From NCBI RefSeq assembly GCF_000423945.1, contig NZ_AUIY01000008.1, positions 1-64,000 of the forward strand: 64,000 nt of DNA, given 5' to 3'. The stretch's first letter is position 1; each line of letters begins with the position of its first letter. A program made the position numbers and the translations under genes. Below the pieces are notes generated by a model that ran no database searches, was not told the origin of the DNA, and saw nothing but the letters and a program-made list of their open reading frames with translations. Positions 21,770 through 30,468 of this stretch are shown in pieces. This DNA is from Butyrivibrio sp. XPD2002 (GTDB lineage: Bacteria; Bacillota; Clostridia; Lachnospirales; Lachnospiraceae).

Positions 21770-22306
21770 CTAATCTTCAAAAAACGTTTTCAGCATTTCC
21801 ATGACTTCCTTGTTCCGTTCAAGCATGTTGTAAATGCCATCCTCTGACAGCACTCCTCTTTTAAGATCATCAGGGAACAGTCCCTGCTCATCAGACTCAA
21901 GGTCTTTTCTCCACTGCTTGCTGCCATAGTAGTCCGATAGCTTTTGGATGTCATCCTGCATATGCTGCAGATCAAAGATACTAGCCTCAAGGGTATTCAA
22001 AGTATGATTGGCCTTCTGCAAGATATCTTCCATCTTATACAGAGTTGGAGGAACGTTATCTCTCTTAAGCCGTTTTGAGAAATGATTTTTCTTGTGATCA
22101 TATCTCTGCGCAGCATTCTCCGGAAAAAGAAGAATTCCTCTGCTCTTTAAAAGTTCAAAAACCCGTGCATGAGCCTCTTCATCAGAATAGCCTTCTTTCA
22201 TCTGCTCCTTGTAGATTACATACATCAGATTGGTGCATCTTGCTTTGGAGTTCTTCTTCAGATCTTCGAAGTGTTTCATTTTTGGTGGTGTTTTCTTTTT
22301 GCTCAT
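21770..22306 (-). CDS. DUF4298 domain protein (copy 1)
   Basis: A 178-aa coiled-coil protein. The C-terminal block (residues 118-175; YYGSKQWRKDL, LFPDDLKRGVLSEDGIYNML) is the DUF4298 signature, unknown function. The N-terminal half (MSKKKTPPK..., YKEQMKEGYSDEEAHAR) is helical and is shared with the second copy at 35188-35760. GGAGCAG before ATG; its start overlaps by 4 bases the stop of the upstream 69-aa gene. Confidence 0.7.
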   Translation of the reverse strand: MSKKKTPPKMKHFEDLKKNSKARCTNLMYVIYKEQMKEGYSDEEAHARVFELLKSRGILLFPENAAQRYDHKKNHFSKRLKRDNVPPTLYKMEDILQKANHTLNTLEASIFDLQHMQDDIQKLSDYYGSKQWRKDLESDEQGLFPDDLKRGVLSEDGIYNMLERNKEVMEMLKTFFED

Positions 22307-22512
22307 TCTGCTCCATTCACTACTTGTTCTCTGATTTTTATAACATCAGTCTCAGAAAGATCTTTTAAATAAATGCAGTATTCATCAGGATATCCACCGA
22401 CAAATTTCATGTGTTCCATGGAAATTTGAGAAGGTTTGGTAATCCAGAGTACCGGCTCTCCATAATAATCTTCAACATATCTTAATTTTTCACCATTATA
22501 TGTAATGATCAT
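22303..22512 (-). CDS. 69-aa hypothetical protein
   Basis: Starts MIITYNGEKLRYVEDYYGEP after AGGAGAT. Small, probably beta-rich at the N-terminus, with a C-terminal helix (LSETDVIKIREQVV). No recognised domain. Its stop overlaps the start of the DUF4298 gene, so they are translationally coupled. Confidence 0.65.
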   Translation of the reverse strand: MIITYNGEKLRYVEDYYGEPVLWITKPSQISMEHMKFVGGYPDEYCIYLKDLSETDVIKIREQVVNGAE

Positions 22513-22536
22513 GTGAAAATCTCCTATTAATATAGA

Positions 22537-22962
22537 TCATCCCTCCAAAAGGTCACTTAAATCCATAGTCTTAATCCCATTCTCAGACAGTAGTTCCGCA
22601 AAAACTCCTTTTCCTTCAATGAGTTTGCCTGTAAAGCTGCCATCATATATCTGCTTAACTCCGCAGGATGGACTCCTTGACTGAAGTATTACCAGATCAA
22701 CTTTTTCATCGATGGCTTTTTGAAGGCACTTCTTGGCACCTGATCTGAATTCTTTGTCTTTGCTTTCACCCTGCTTGTTTGTAACTATACCATCTACTAT
22801 TTCACAAGGGATCCTTGGTACCGGAAGGCCACCTTCCACTTCAGGACATACAGGGATTACTTCATGCCCCTCAAGAAACGAAGCCACTTTATCACAATAA
22901 TTGTTGCCACCATTATACTTGCAGTTCTGTCCAAGCAAACAGGCACTGACCATAATCTTCAT
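22537..22962 (-). CDS. DUF523 family protein
   Basis: A 141-aa protein with the hallmarks of DUF523: MVSACLLGQNCKYNGGNN, IPVCPEVEGGLPVPR and LQSRSPSCGVKQIYDG with conserved Cys residues, suggesting metal or Fe-S binding. Function is unknown; some family members are fused to DUF1722. AGGAGT precedes the ATG. Confidence 0.85.
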   Translation of the reverse strand: MKIMVSACLLGQNCKYNGGNNYCDKVASFLEGHEVIPVCPEVEGGLPVPRIPCEIVDGIVTNKQGESKDKEFRSGAKKCLQKAIDEKVDLVILQSRSPSCGVKQIYDGSFTGKLIEGKGVFAELLSENGIKTMDLSDLLEG

Positions 22963-22977
22963 AAACGGACTCCTGTC

Positions 22978-23781
22978 TCAGTTTTTTAAATAATCCATAA
23001 CCCTGCCATTAAAATCCTTGGCCTGTTCATATACTCCATGACTGTAACCTTCATACATATACAGCGTACTGTCATTTATCCTGTCATACATTTCAACTGA
23101 TGCTTCACCTCCAAGAACAAGATCACTATCTGCCCCTATAATCAAAGTTGGGCAGCTTATCTCTGAAAGTCTGTCATAAACATCATGTTCCATACACGAT
23201 CTGCATAGAATCTTAAACCTCGAATAGTCCTTTGGCTTCATTCTTGCCAAAAGAGCATTCATTCTAATCCCACGTTCAAGATACTTCCCGGTATATGAAC
23301 GCTTTGCTGTATCAAGCATTATTCCGGCATAATCATCATTATCTGCCATATTTATCCAGGATTCGAGTGCCTCCTTCATCAGTTCATTTGGCCTTGATGC
23401 AGTAACTGCAAGGACAAGCTTTTTTACCTTGTCAGGATGTCTTATAGCAAGCTGCTGGAATATCATACCGCCCTGCGACACTCCGAAAACACTGGCAGTT
23501 TTAATGCCAATCATGTCCATGATCTTATCTATATCATCAGCCATATCAGCAGTTGAAAATTCATCCGGAAGGTTATTCCTTCTGCTAAACACATAGACCT
23601 TAAACTCCTTGGCAAATCCTGAATACACAAAAGCAAATGGCACTGCGATTCCTCTTGCTGTTTTGAATCCGTCTCCTACCCCTGGGAGCATGATAAGGTT
23701 CTTATCACCGGTTCCAAAGCTTATATAATCACAGTCTGTTCCATCAAATTTTATATTTTCATTCTTTGCATTGTAGAACAT
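22978..23781 (-). CDS. Alpha/beta hydrolase
   Basis: A 267-aa cytoplasmic hydrolase. Nucleophile elbow FGVSQGGMIFQ (Ser about residue 100), acid in LIIGADSDLVLGGEAS (about 218), and His in YEGYSHGVYEQ (about 247). The oxyanion region is MLPGVGDG. Likely an esterase or lipase of unknown substrate. GAGGAAG precedes the ATG. Confidence 0.8.
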   Translation of the reverse strand: MFYNAKNENIKFDGTDCDYISFGTGDKNLIMLPGVGDGFKTARGIAVPFAFVYSGFAKEFKVYVFSRRNNLPDEFSTADMADDIDKIMDMIGIKTASVFGVSQGGMIFQQLAIRHPDKVKKLVLAVTASRPNELMKEALESWINMADNDDYAGIMLDTAKRSYTGKYLERGIRMNALLARMKPKDYSRFKILCRSCMEHDVYDRLSEISCPTLIIGADSDLVLGGEASVEMYDRINDSTLYMYEGYSHGVYEQAKDFNGRVMDYLKN

Positions 23782-23810
23782 GGCCTTCTTCCTCGTTTGA
23801 ATCCATATTA

Positions 23811-24158
23811 TTATGCTTCTTCATGTCTAAATTTACCCGGGCTACTATGCTCGACTATTTTGTCTTTTACTATTTTCCACAACTCTAGCTGGATGTGGGA
23901 TAATTGTTCGTTTAATGCTTTTCTTTGTTCCGGATCCTCACTATTTATGAAAAAATCAGTAAGTCCTCCCCTTCCAGGATATAGCCTTTCATACAAAGTC
24001 AGAATACAGTCCTCTTTATCCTCATCCGAATAATCAGCTTCAAGAACAGCTATTCCATCCACCAGACTACTGTAATGAAAGACGATGGATTGATCTCCAT
24101 ATTTTTTCAGATATGCCTCAAGTTCTTTATATAGTGCTAAAGCGTAATTTATATCCAT
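23811..24158 (-). CDS. 115-aa hypothetical protein
   Basis: A helical acidic protein (MDINYALALYKELEAYLKK; ADYSDEDKEDCILTLYERLY). Not recognised. AGGAAGG upstream of ATG. It follows the DUF3784 gene by 14 bases, so the two are probably co-transcribed. Confidence 0.6.
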   Translation of the reverse strand: MDINYALALYKELEAYLKKYGDQSIVFHYSSLVDGIAVLEADYSDEDKEDCILTLYERLYPGRGGLTDFFINSEDPEQRKALNEQLSHIQLELWKIVKDKIVEHSSPGKFRHEEA

Positions 24159-24172
24159 TATTCCAACCTTCC

Positions 24173-24505
24173 TTATGAACTATGCCTCTTACCTTCGCGT
24201 TTATGTCTTTCAAATAGCAGTAAAATAAACATTACTAACCAGATTGCCCATGCAATTCCTGTTCCGATTCCAGCAAACTTATAATCAATAGCACTTCCTA
24301 CAATAAAAGGAACTGCCATAAACATTATTCTTTTACCATAATCTTTACACATACCTGCTTCATCATATTTCTCACGTTCTTTATCGGACTTCATGTTATA
24401 TCCTGAAAGATAGTTCGCTGCTTTGCCATTCGATTTATAAAAATAGAAACCCATGAACAGAAATAGCAAAACCATCATCGCATCAATACAAAGAAAAATT
24501 CTCAT
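24173..24505 (-). CDS. DUF3784 membrane protein
   Basis: A 110-aa protein with TM helices at about residues 5-22, 62-80 and 85-103. The cytoplasmic loop AANYLSGYNMKSDKEREKYD is the hallmark of DUF3784, found across Clostridia in small stress or lantibiotic-adjacent operons. Function unknown. AAGGA precedes the ATG. Confidence 0.8.
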   Translation of the reverse strand: MRIFLCIDAMMVLLFLFMGFYFYKSNGKAANYLSGYNMKSDKEREKYDEAGMCKDYGKRIMFMAVPFIVGSAIDYKFAGIGTGIAWAIWLVMFILLLFERHKREGKRHSS

Positions 24506-24647
24506 ACCATTCCTTCCGCCTCTATCCTTAATTTATAAAAATCCCGAAGCAATTACGGTTACTCATACAGAAGCTGTCTCGCTCTACGCTTATTACCGTC
24601 TTTTTGTCAAAAATGTTTTCTCCCTTTAGTGCCCTAAGTTTTCATGG

Positions 24648-25091
24648 TCAAGGAGCAACTGAAGTATCATCTATCCGATATATCATATCGCCTCTATTCC
24701 ATATGCTCATAATCCCAAAAACCGGATCATTTTCTCCTTGCCATATCCAGCCCTGGTATGTTGTATCATAACCACAATAGCCCTCTGTAACAATCTCAAA
24801 CTCTGCACCAGGATATAGCTTTTTAAACTCCTCTAACGACATAGCTTTTCCTGAAAATGACTTCTCGCCATCATACCCATATGGAGTGTTAAACACAAGA
24901 ATACTACACTCTTCCATATCAGTCTTAGTAAAATCGATTACTCCGGAAAACCATTTTTCTTCGTCGTCTGTATATTGAAATACCCGATCTACCCTAAAAG
25001 ATAATGTGTCTTTGACAGTCTCAATCTGTATTATCCTGCTATCATGTAAACTAAATGGGATATTGCTTTTTCTATTCCTTATATAGTCCAT
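24648..25091 (-). CDS. 147-aa hypothetical protein
   Basis: Starts MDYIRNRKSNIPFSLHDSRI after GAGGG. It appears to be a beta-rich soluble protein (ETVKDTLSFRVDRVFQ, YQGWIWQGENDPVFG). The size and style resemble immunity-type or metal-independent domain proteins of accessory regions, but no family could be assigned. Confidence 0.6.
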   Translation of the reverse strand: MDYIRNRKSNIPFSLHDSRIIQIETVKDTLSFRVDRVFQYTDDEEKWFSGVIDFTKTDMEECSILVFNTPYGYDGEKSFSGKAMSLEEFKKLYPGAEFEIVTEGYCGYDTTYQGWIWQGENDPVFGIMSIWNRGDMIYRIDDTSVAP

Positions 25092-25113
25092 TTTCTCATT
25101 CCCTCGACAGCTA

Positions 25114-25317
25114 CTATCTCATCAAACTACTGCTTCTCCCATCGATTGCAATTACGGATAATCCTGACAGTTCCTCATAAATAACGCCATTTATGCAGTC
25201 ACCCTGTTCGTTTAACAGACGTATCCAGTTATCAACGATTATGCCTTCGGGTTCGCACTGTGTAATCTTTCTTTCCGAGCTGCTTATTAAGCCCTGTACC
25301 TCATTCAATATACCCAT
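25114..25317 (-). CDS. 67-aa hypothetical protein
   Basis: Starts MGILNEVQGLISSSERKIT, 9 bases after the stop of the 25327-25536 gene, without a clear ribosome site, so translation may be coupled. Small mixed alpha/beta protein, no known family. Confidence 0.45.
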   Translation of the reverse strand: MGILNEVQGLISSSERKITQCEPEGIIVDNWIRLLNEQGDCINGVIYEELSGLSVIAIDGRSSSLMR

Positions 25318-25326
25318 TTTCTGCAG

Positions 25327-25536
25327 TTAGTTATCCTTCTTCAGTAATTTCATAAGATTCTCAGGCTTATCAATGCAGCCGGTGTTACCATTAAAGCTTC
25401 CAAAAGTAGAAACTCTGAATGGTGCAAGTTTCATGCCCAAAACAATTCCTGCAAGGACCAGACATACCCCCGTAAGTGTCACTTCTGTTTTGCTGCAATC
25501 ACCGCGCTGGATTTTTGATATATGTTCTTTTATCAT
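25327..25536 (-). CDS. 69-aa single-TM protein
   Basis: Starts MIKEHISKIQRGDCSK, with one TM segment (TGVCLVLAGIVLGMKLAPF) and a C-terminal tail with STFGSFNGNTG. GGGAGG lies 10 bases before ATG 25536; an upstream TTG at 25545 is too close to it. Similar small membrane proteins are frequent in Lachnospiraceae. Function unknown. Confidence 0.6.
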   Translation of the reverse strand: MIKEHISKIQRGDCSKTEVTLTGVCLVLAGIVLGMKLAPFRVSTFGSFNGNTGCIDKPENLMKLLKKDN

Positions 25537-25554
25537 TTCAATCAATCCTCCCTT

Positions 25555-25776
25555 TTAATGGATATCAGTGTCTATTATAAGCTTCTTACAACTTTTGCAG
25601 AAGTAGGAATCCATAGTCAGGTGTGTCAGTTTGAATTTTGCAGCAGACAGTCGTCCAATGCCGGCAATCATTTCTATAGCCCCGGGACCTTTGTCTCCCT
25701 CTTTCCATGCAAGGCTGTGTACGCTGCCTGCAAGAACACCTTTTTTCATTTCTTTACCGCAATAAGGACAGATCAT
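25555..25776 (-). CDS. DUF6487-like zinc-ribbon protein
   Basis: A 73-aa protein. N-terminal MICPYCGKEMKKGVL and C-terminal DSYFCKSCKKLIID supply two Cys pairs for zinc, with WKEGDKG between, the pattern of the PF20097 (DUF6487) family. Its start overlaps the stop of the 37-aa microprotein. The copy of this locus near 3.4 kb has lost all but the C-terminal Cys pair. Confidence 0.75.
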   Translation of the reverse strand: MICPYCGKEMKKGVLAGSVHSLAWKEGDKGPGAIEMIAGIGRLSAAKFKLTHLTMDSYFCKSCKKLIIDTDIH

Positions 25777-25886
25777 TGTTCAGATGCCTCATCTTTTTTA
25801 GAATCTTCCTTCTTTTTAAGATATAAGGAAAGTAAAAAGCAGCCGTTTGTAACTGTTACCAAAAGAAGCAAAATGCTGGGTGTCAT
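25773..25886 (-). CDS. 37-aa membrane microprotein (copy 2)
   Basis: MTPSILLLLVTVTNGCFLL gives one TM helix, followed by a KKKEDSKKDEASEQ tail. AGGAGGAG precedes the ATG; the stop overlaps the DUF6487-like gene (ATGA). The upstream stretch to about 25970 matches that of copy 1 (3410-3523), including a shared TAATTTGTTGATGAAATAAT block, probably the promoter. Confidence 0.65.
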   Translation of the reverse strand: MTPSILLLLVTVTNGCFLLSLYLKKKEDSKKDEASEQ

Positions 25887-26143
25887 ATAGAATCTCCTCC
25901 TGTTCTCCTGTGACCTAGATAATTTGTTGATGAAATAATCTTAATATGATACGGCATGTGAATATATATTCGGCTCTGCAAATAAGCGATATCTATTTTC
26001 CCAATCAATATTTTCCTGCCCCATAAGAACAAAAGTCGTGCCAAAAACGCAACCCTTTCTGCAAATGTCATATGACTTCTGCAATAAGGACTACGAAATA
26101 GACACGACTTATTACTAATTCTATTGGATTATTTAAAAGTAAA

Positions 26144-27631
26144 TCAAAATTCTAACAGATGATGCTTTGTTAAATAATCAGACATTTTCAACCATTCTAT
26201 TCCAACCTGTCTTGCATCCCATTCGTCAAAAAGTGTTCTCCACTCATCATCTGATATTTCACTCTCTGGACGCCTTGCTGCTTCATCTATATCAGAATAG
26301 GGTCCAATAATATGGACAGGCCTTTCCCAGTATCCCAGGAACTCCTCTTCTATAAAGCCCTGACTGCCCCAATCTGTATCTTCATCAACCTGCAACTTCT
26401 TACTGTCAAACCGAAGTCTAGATGTCCCACTATAAGCAGCTCCGCTACTTCCTGTTTCATATATATATCCATCTGATCCAAGCCAGTGAGTATCCCTGCT
26501 TCCACCTTCACAAATCTTTACTGTTCTTCCATCCACCAGGGCATAAGCCCTTTCAAAAACATTATCCGGTATCCATTCATCGTACTTTAAAATGCCAAAT
26601 ATAAGCTCAAAGGTTCCATCGCAATCCAGATCGACATAAGTATAACCAACATTATCGAGGTTAAAGCCAAAATCCATTTCATAATATGAGCCTGTTTTGA
26701 CAACGCTGTTTTCTTCATTATTCTTTAACACAAGACTATTTGCAGTATACTTCTCTTTTGATCTATAGCTCTGGTTCTGCCATTTCATCACTTCATTATA
26801 AGAGTCAATGAAATTGGAAAACGCACCTGCATACAACTCATCATATTTTTCAATGATGGAGGCATCTGACAGCCTGTATGTATAGACACCGTCTTTTTCT
26901 TCAAGGTACGTGCGATCATATCCCTCTTCCTGTGATTTGCCTACTCCCGCAGTACTATCCTCAGCAGAAGCCTCATCAGAACTGTTGTCTAAACCATTCT
27001 GTTTAAACCCATCAGCTTTTTCATAAACATCGTAAATTGTGCCATCATCAGGCATTGAATCATTTATATACTCGCTTAGATCCTTAGCATATTCAAATGC
27101 ATCTCCCTTATCCTCGAATATTCTCACCTCTGTACGGGGTAACATTCCTTGCGGTCCGGCACCTGTAACGTATAGTTCTCCAACAATTACCTCATCCTTC
27201 TGATCTTCGTTTATGTCCTTGAATGCAACAAAAGAAATGTCCTCAAAAAGCCCCCACTCTCTGTTGTCGTTTTCGTAAACAGAAGGCATTTTGTAAATCA
27301 CCTTCTCACCATCCATGAGGTAAAACGTAGCATCTGCCAGAGGATTCTTATCTTTATCAGGCAGACAGGATACAAATCTTACGTCACCCCATCCTTTTAG
27401 TCTGATATCAAATGACTGTTCCTCTATGATTTTGGATGAATCTAATCCTAACGAACTACCCTCATCCTCGACCTGTTCTTCAATGCTTACATTATTGTTA
27501 TTTTCATCCTGAACCACTTCATCAGTGCTTGCCGCGCTACCATTCTCATTGTCTATAACAGTTTCATTTCTATTACCGCATCCAGCCACAAGACATAATG
27601 CAAGCGCAACTAATACAACTCGTCTTTTCAT
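26144..27631 (-). CDS. Large lipoprotein with Ca-binding-like repeats
   Basis: A 495-aa predicted lipoprotein (MKRRVVLVALALCLVAGC lipobox). Two segments, FKDINEDQKDEVIVG (about 200) and YVDLDCDGTFELIFG (about 370), look like the Asp-rich loops of VCBS/FG-GAP beta-propeller repeats. An acidic Ser-rich linker (about residues 215-235) separates two halves. It probably acts at the cell surface. GAGGG lies before ATG 27631. The AAGTCGTG/CACGACTT pair at about 26034-26110 downstream may be a terminator. Confidence 0.75.
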   Translation of the reverse strand: MKRRVVLVALALCLVAGCGNRNETVIDNENGSAASTDEVVQDENNNNVSIEEQVEDEGSSLGLDSSKIIEEQSFDIRLKGWGDVRFVSCLPDKDKNPLADATFYLMDGEKVIYKMPSVYENDNREWGLFEDISFVAFKDINEDQKDEVIVGELYVTGAGPQGMLPRTEVRIFEDKGDAFEYAKDLSEYINDSMPDDGTIYDVYEKADGFKQNGLDNSSDEASAEDSTAGVGKSQEEGYDRTYLEEKDGVYTYRLSDASIIEKYDELYAGAFSNFIDSYNEVMKWQNQSYRSKEKYTANSLVLKNNEENSVVKTGSYYEMDFGFNLDNVGYTYVDLDCDGTFELIFGILKYDEWIPDNVFERAYALVDGRTVKICEGGSRDTHWLGSDGYIYETGSSGAAYSGTSRLRFDSKKLQVDEDTDWGSQGFIEEEFLGYWERPVHIIGPYSDIDEAARRPESEISDDEWRTLFDEWDARQVGIEWLKMSDYLTKHHLLEF

Positions 27632-27676
27632 GTTTCCCTCATTACTCACTGTTCAAAACATGCTATAGCCTACAGT

Positions 27677-28153
27677 TTATTCACATCTACTAAGAGAAGC
27701 GCCTCCACTGTACTTCTCTGAAAACTCATCCTCGTTCCATGTCTCGTAGTATTCCAGGATGTCCGCATCTTCTTCAGAAGACTGATACGTGTACTGTACC
27801 CCGTTATCAGACTCTGCCTGGATCTTGTATCCTCCGGTCTCCAGTTCCTCGAATAGCGAAATACTATCAAAATGATCCGGAACAAAATCATTATTTTCCA
27901 TATGACCATAAATTATCTCTGCATCGCCAAACTGCACATAGTATTCAGGCTGCATCTCTCCATCAGCCTCATAGCCTATGGATGCTGTCTGCCAGGTTCC
28001 TGATACCACAGGATCACTAACTTTTGATGCCAGGAAAATAGATGTTGGCCCGTCAGCTCCACCGCTTATAGCTGCATCTTCTCTTTTCGCATCACATCCT
28101 ACTGTTCCTATTACCATTATCAGTGCAAGTGCTGTCACTACTATTTTCTTCAT
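27677..28153 (-). CDS. Lipoprotein with GGADGPTSIF motif
   Basis: A 158-aa lipoprotein (MKKIVVTALALIMVIGTVGC). Just after the lipobox comes AAISGGADGPTSIFLASK, a motif I recall from the beta subunit of Na+-pumping decarboxylases and from many small Clostridial lipoproteins. The rest is acidic (EEDADILEYYETWNEDEF). Start overlaps the stop of the Nudix gene by 4 bases. Function unknown. Confidence 0.7.
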   Translation of the reverse strand: MKKIVVTALALIMVIGTVGCDAKREDAAISGGADGPTSIFLASKVSDPVVSGTWQTASIGYEADGEMQPEYYVQFGDAEIIYGHMENNDFVPDHFDSISLFEELETGGYKIQAESDNGVQYTYQSSEEDADILEYYETWNEDEFSEKYSGGASLSRCE

Positions 28154-28716
28154 CTTAGTCTCTCTTCTTTTCCCTTAAGATACTTCATTACCGTCTCAAG
28201 TCCTTCCATCGGAACACAAAACGTGCCATCCCTGTGTACACATCCTTTGTGAACTTCATCAATATCAAACCACGTGACTTCTTCCACTTCCTCTGTCTGA
28301 AGCTTCAGCTTAGATATATCCACCGGCTTTTCATACACGTAAACAAAGGCAACTTCATTGTCCTTGAACATTTTTCCATGGAATTCCATCTCGTACTTTA
28401 TATGGAACTTCCCTGCAAAAGTAAGATCGCCTGCTACTGTCTTTATTCCAAGTTCCTCGAACAGTTCTCTCTGCGCAGACTCAAGAGGTTCATCTCCCGC
28501 CTGGATATGTCCTGCTGATGATGTATCATACATCCCGGGAAAAGACTCTTTTTCAGCACTCCTCTTCTGAAGAAGTACCTGATATTTATCCCCTTCTTTT
28601 CTCACAATCCAGATGTGCGCTGTCCTGTGGGGAATGCCATTGTCATGAGCATCACTTCTGCTTACAGTCCCTCCGGTCGGAAAGCCGTTCTCGTCAGTTA
28701 TATCAAATATCTCCAT
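28150..28716 (-). CDS. Nudix hydrolase (IDI/YfcD-like)
   Basis: A 188-aa Nudix enzyme. The Nudix box is complete: AGDEPLESAQRELFEELGI (residues 78-96). N-terminal MEIFDITDENGFPTGG and HRTAHIWIVR match the isopentenyl-diphosphate isomerase-like branch of Firmicutes Nudix proteins, which hydrolyse nucleotide derivatives. AGAGG precedes ATG. Overlaps its neighbours on both sides, so it is the centre of a three-gene operon. Confidence 0.85.
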   Translation of the reverse strand: MEIFDITDENGFPTGGTVSRSDAHDNGIPHRTAHIWIVRKEGDKYQVLLQKRSAEKESFPGMYDTSSAGHIQAGDEPLESAQRELFEELGIKTVAGDLTFAGKFHIKYEMEFHGKMFKDNEVAFVYVYEKPVDISKLKLQTEEVEEVTWFDIDEVHKGCVHRDGTFCVPMEGLETVMKYLKGKEERLR

Positions 28717-29074
28717 TTTTCACTGCCTCTTTTCTGTTCCTGATGGCAAAAACAGCTGTACCAACTCCTGCCAGCACAAGCACAAATATTCCATAGACCA
28801 TCGCAATGAAAGCACCGACAATAGGCGTTTCAAAATCAGAACTAATAAAATAGTAGTAATAATATGTACTAAGTATCATTCCAGCAACGCATGATATCAG
28901 CAATAACAACGATGACAGAAGATACTCCTTCATGCTTTTAGCAATAAAAATGTTCATAATGCCAAGTGCTGCAACAATGATCAGCCATATAGGATTAATA
29001 TCAGCCATTCCGAGCATATCCCTGATCAAAAACATTACAAGGGGAATTAGATTTAACCACTTCAAGAACTTCAC
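28703..29074 (-). CDS. Membrane protein, four predicted TM helices, GTG start
   Basis: A 123-aa protein, about four hydrophobic stretches (LIPLVMFLIRDMLG, IWLIIVAALGIMNIF, LLSSLLLLISCVAGMIL, AFIAMVYGIFVLVLAGVG). Start is GTG with GGAGG at 6-7 bases. Overlaps the Nudix gene by 14 bases. No known family. Confidence 0.65.
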   Translation of the reverse strand: MKFLKWLNLIPLVMFLIRDMLGMADINPIWLIIVAALGIMNIFIAKSMKEYLLSSLLLLISCVAGMILSTYYYYYFISSDFETPIVGAFIAMVYGIFVLVLAGVGTAVFAIRNRKEAVKNGDI

Positions 29075-29222
29075 TTTTTTCCTCCGCTAACAATTATTCT
29101 TTAACAAAATATATCTCTACCATTTTACACCATCGTTATCATTACCAAAACTTACTTTTACCCATTTTAGGGCATGCACGCCCCAACCACTTGGAACATG
29201 CACACCCAGGGGGAATAGCATA

Positions 29223-29744
29223 TTAAAGCTTGAGATACTTCTTAAGATTTTTCATGGCCGCATCGAGCGAACCGGAAATCATCTGCTGCGATACCCCTTC
29301 TGCCCTGGCTATCTCTCTTTCAGATAATCCATGATAAAAATACAATATGCATCTGCGCTTCTGTGCCGGAGGCAGCTTGTCCAATGCATCCTTGAATCTT
29401 TCATATTCCATTTTCTCCATCACTGTATCTTCAGGCTCTTCTGTGGAAAACACTGAATTCATGTACTCTGTCATTCCCTCTTCGTATCCCGTATAAACAT
29501 GATGCCTCATCCTGCGCATTTCATGCTTCTTCTCATTGCGGTCATATTCGCGAAAAGCTTCTCCCTGCTCAGAATTCATGACAACATAGGGCATATACTG
29601 TGACAGCTCTTCACCATATTTTTCAATAAGAGTCTCCATATCCAGGTCTGTGACAACAGCCCATTTAACTCCTCCAGTCATTCCAGGATACTCGTATCCA
29701 AGGTTGATCACTTCATATTCTTCAATATTCTCTTTATTATTCAC
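29223..29744 (-). CDS. Sigma-70 region 4-like protein, GTG start
   Basis: A 173-aa protein whose C-terminal 60 residues are a sigma factor region 4 HTH (DKLPPAQKRRCILYFYHGLS, then EREIARAEGVSQQMISGSLD). The rest does not contain a normal region 2, so it is like the short sigma-like ORFs of conjugative elements and phages rather than a complete ECF sigma. GGAGG precedes a GTG start. A twin operator-like repeat lies upstream. Confidence 0.7.
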   Translation of the reverse strand: MNNKENIEEYEVINLGYEYPGMTGGVKWAVVTDLDMETLIEKYGEELSQYMPYVVMNSEQGEAFREYDRNEKKHEMRRMRHHVYTGYEEGMTEYMNSVFSTEEPEDTVMEKMEYERFKDALDKLPPAQKRRCILYFYHGLSEREIARAEGVSQQMISGSLDAAMKNLKKYLKL

Positions 29745-30126
29745 TTTCCGTTTCCTCCGATTTTTGAAAAATTCATTAGTTTCAAAAACCGGGAGGTCAC
29801 GGATACCTGCCTATCGAGGTCTCCCAAACAAAAACGTTCAAATCTGAACACAACTCGGATAAAACAGAGGAATTTCATCGTTTTGTGTTCAAATCTGAAC
29901 GCGCATTTTTAGACATAATAAAAAGACGGTGCAAAACAGAATACCCATAACAATGGATATTTCCTCTGTTTTGCTCCGCCTTCCAACGATACTCAGCCGC
30001 TCATAGCCGCCAGCTAAAACTCAAAGTACTGCGCATATCCCTTCCAGTCCCATGCCGAATCCGATACCATTAGCAGTTTCCTTTGAACTATATTTATAAT
30101 TCCATAAACACATATATATGAATCAA
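29745..30126. other. Non-coding gap with twin palindromes
   Basis: No gene seen. The palindrome GTTCAAATCTGAAC occurs twice in the same direction, at about 29837 and 29888. An AAAACAGAGGAA/TTCCTCTGTTTT inverted pair (about 29862 and 29970) flanks the second. These could be operators for the sigma-like gene or the arms of a large RNA hairpin. Confidence 0.5.
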
Positions 30127-30330
30127 TTATGCCCTTCCTCTGGCACGCCTGTCTGTATGCATATCAAGCCATCCAGAGCGGTCATATTTTATCACGTATT
30201 TCCTCAGACATTTAGGACATTGGCAGTCATCATTAACCTTTTCTCTGTCCTTTGGTGTTCCCAAGACGTGCTTTCCACATAAGGGGCAGTAAAAGTCTCT
30301 TTTCTTTTCTCTTTGATTAAACCTTTCCAT
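30127..30330 (-). CDS. Small zinc-ribbon protein
   Basis: A 67-aa protein, MERFNQREKKRDFYCPLCG, with CPLCGKHVLG and CQCPKCLRKYVIKYD forming a zinc ribbon; basic C-terminus (DRRARGRA). Likely nucleic-acid binding. ATG 30330 has GAGGAG at 7 bases, better than the ATG at 30345. Confidence 0.65.
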   Translation of the reverse strand: MERFNQREKKRDFYCPLCGKHVLGTPKDREKVNDDCQCPKCLRKYVIKYDRSGWLDMHTDRRARGRA

Positions 30331-30433
30331 CTCTTTTCTCCTCATTTATGGTGATTTGACTCGCTCCCCCTCTCTCATGAGCCTTCATTATACTAGCACA
30401 CTTCAGCACGTTGCAGTGACAGATTATTTACAG

Positions 30434-30461
30434 CAAAAAGAATGCCTGCATCTCTGCAGAC
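30434..30461 (-). terminator. Terminator
   Basis: Minus strand: 7-bp stem GTCTGCA/TGCAGGC with loop GAGA, then ATTCTTTTTG, just after the gene that stops at 30469. Confidence 0.65.
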
Positions 30462-30468
30462 ACGCTTA

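Noticed and set aside
25883..26071. Minus-strand 62-aa frame
   Set aside because: It covers the conserved upstream leader of the 37-aa microprotein, has no ribosome site, and has no counterpart in the paralogous locus.
29836..29905. LexA SOS box at the GTTCAAATCTGAAC palindromes
   Set aside because: Gram-positive SOS boxes have the opposite order (GAAC...GTTC); the half-sites here point the wrong way.
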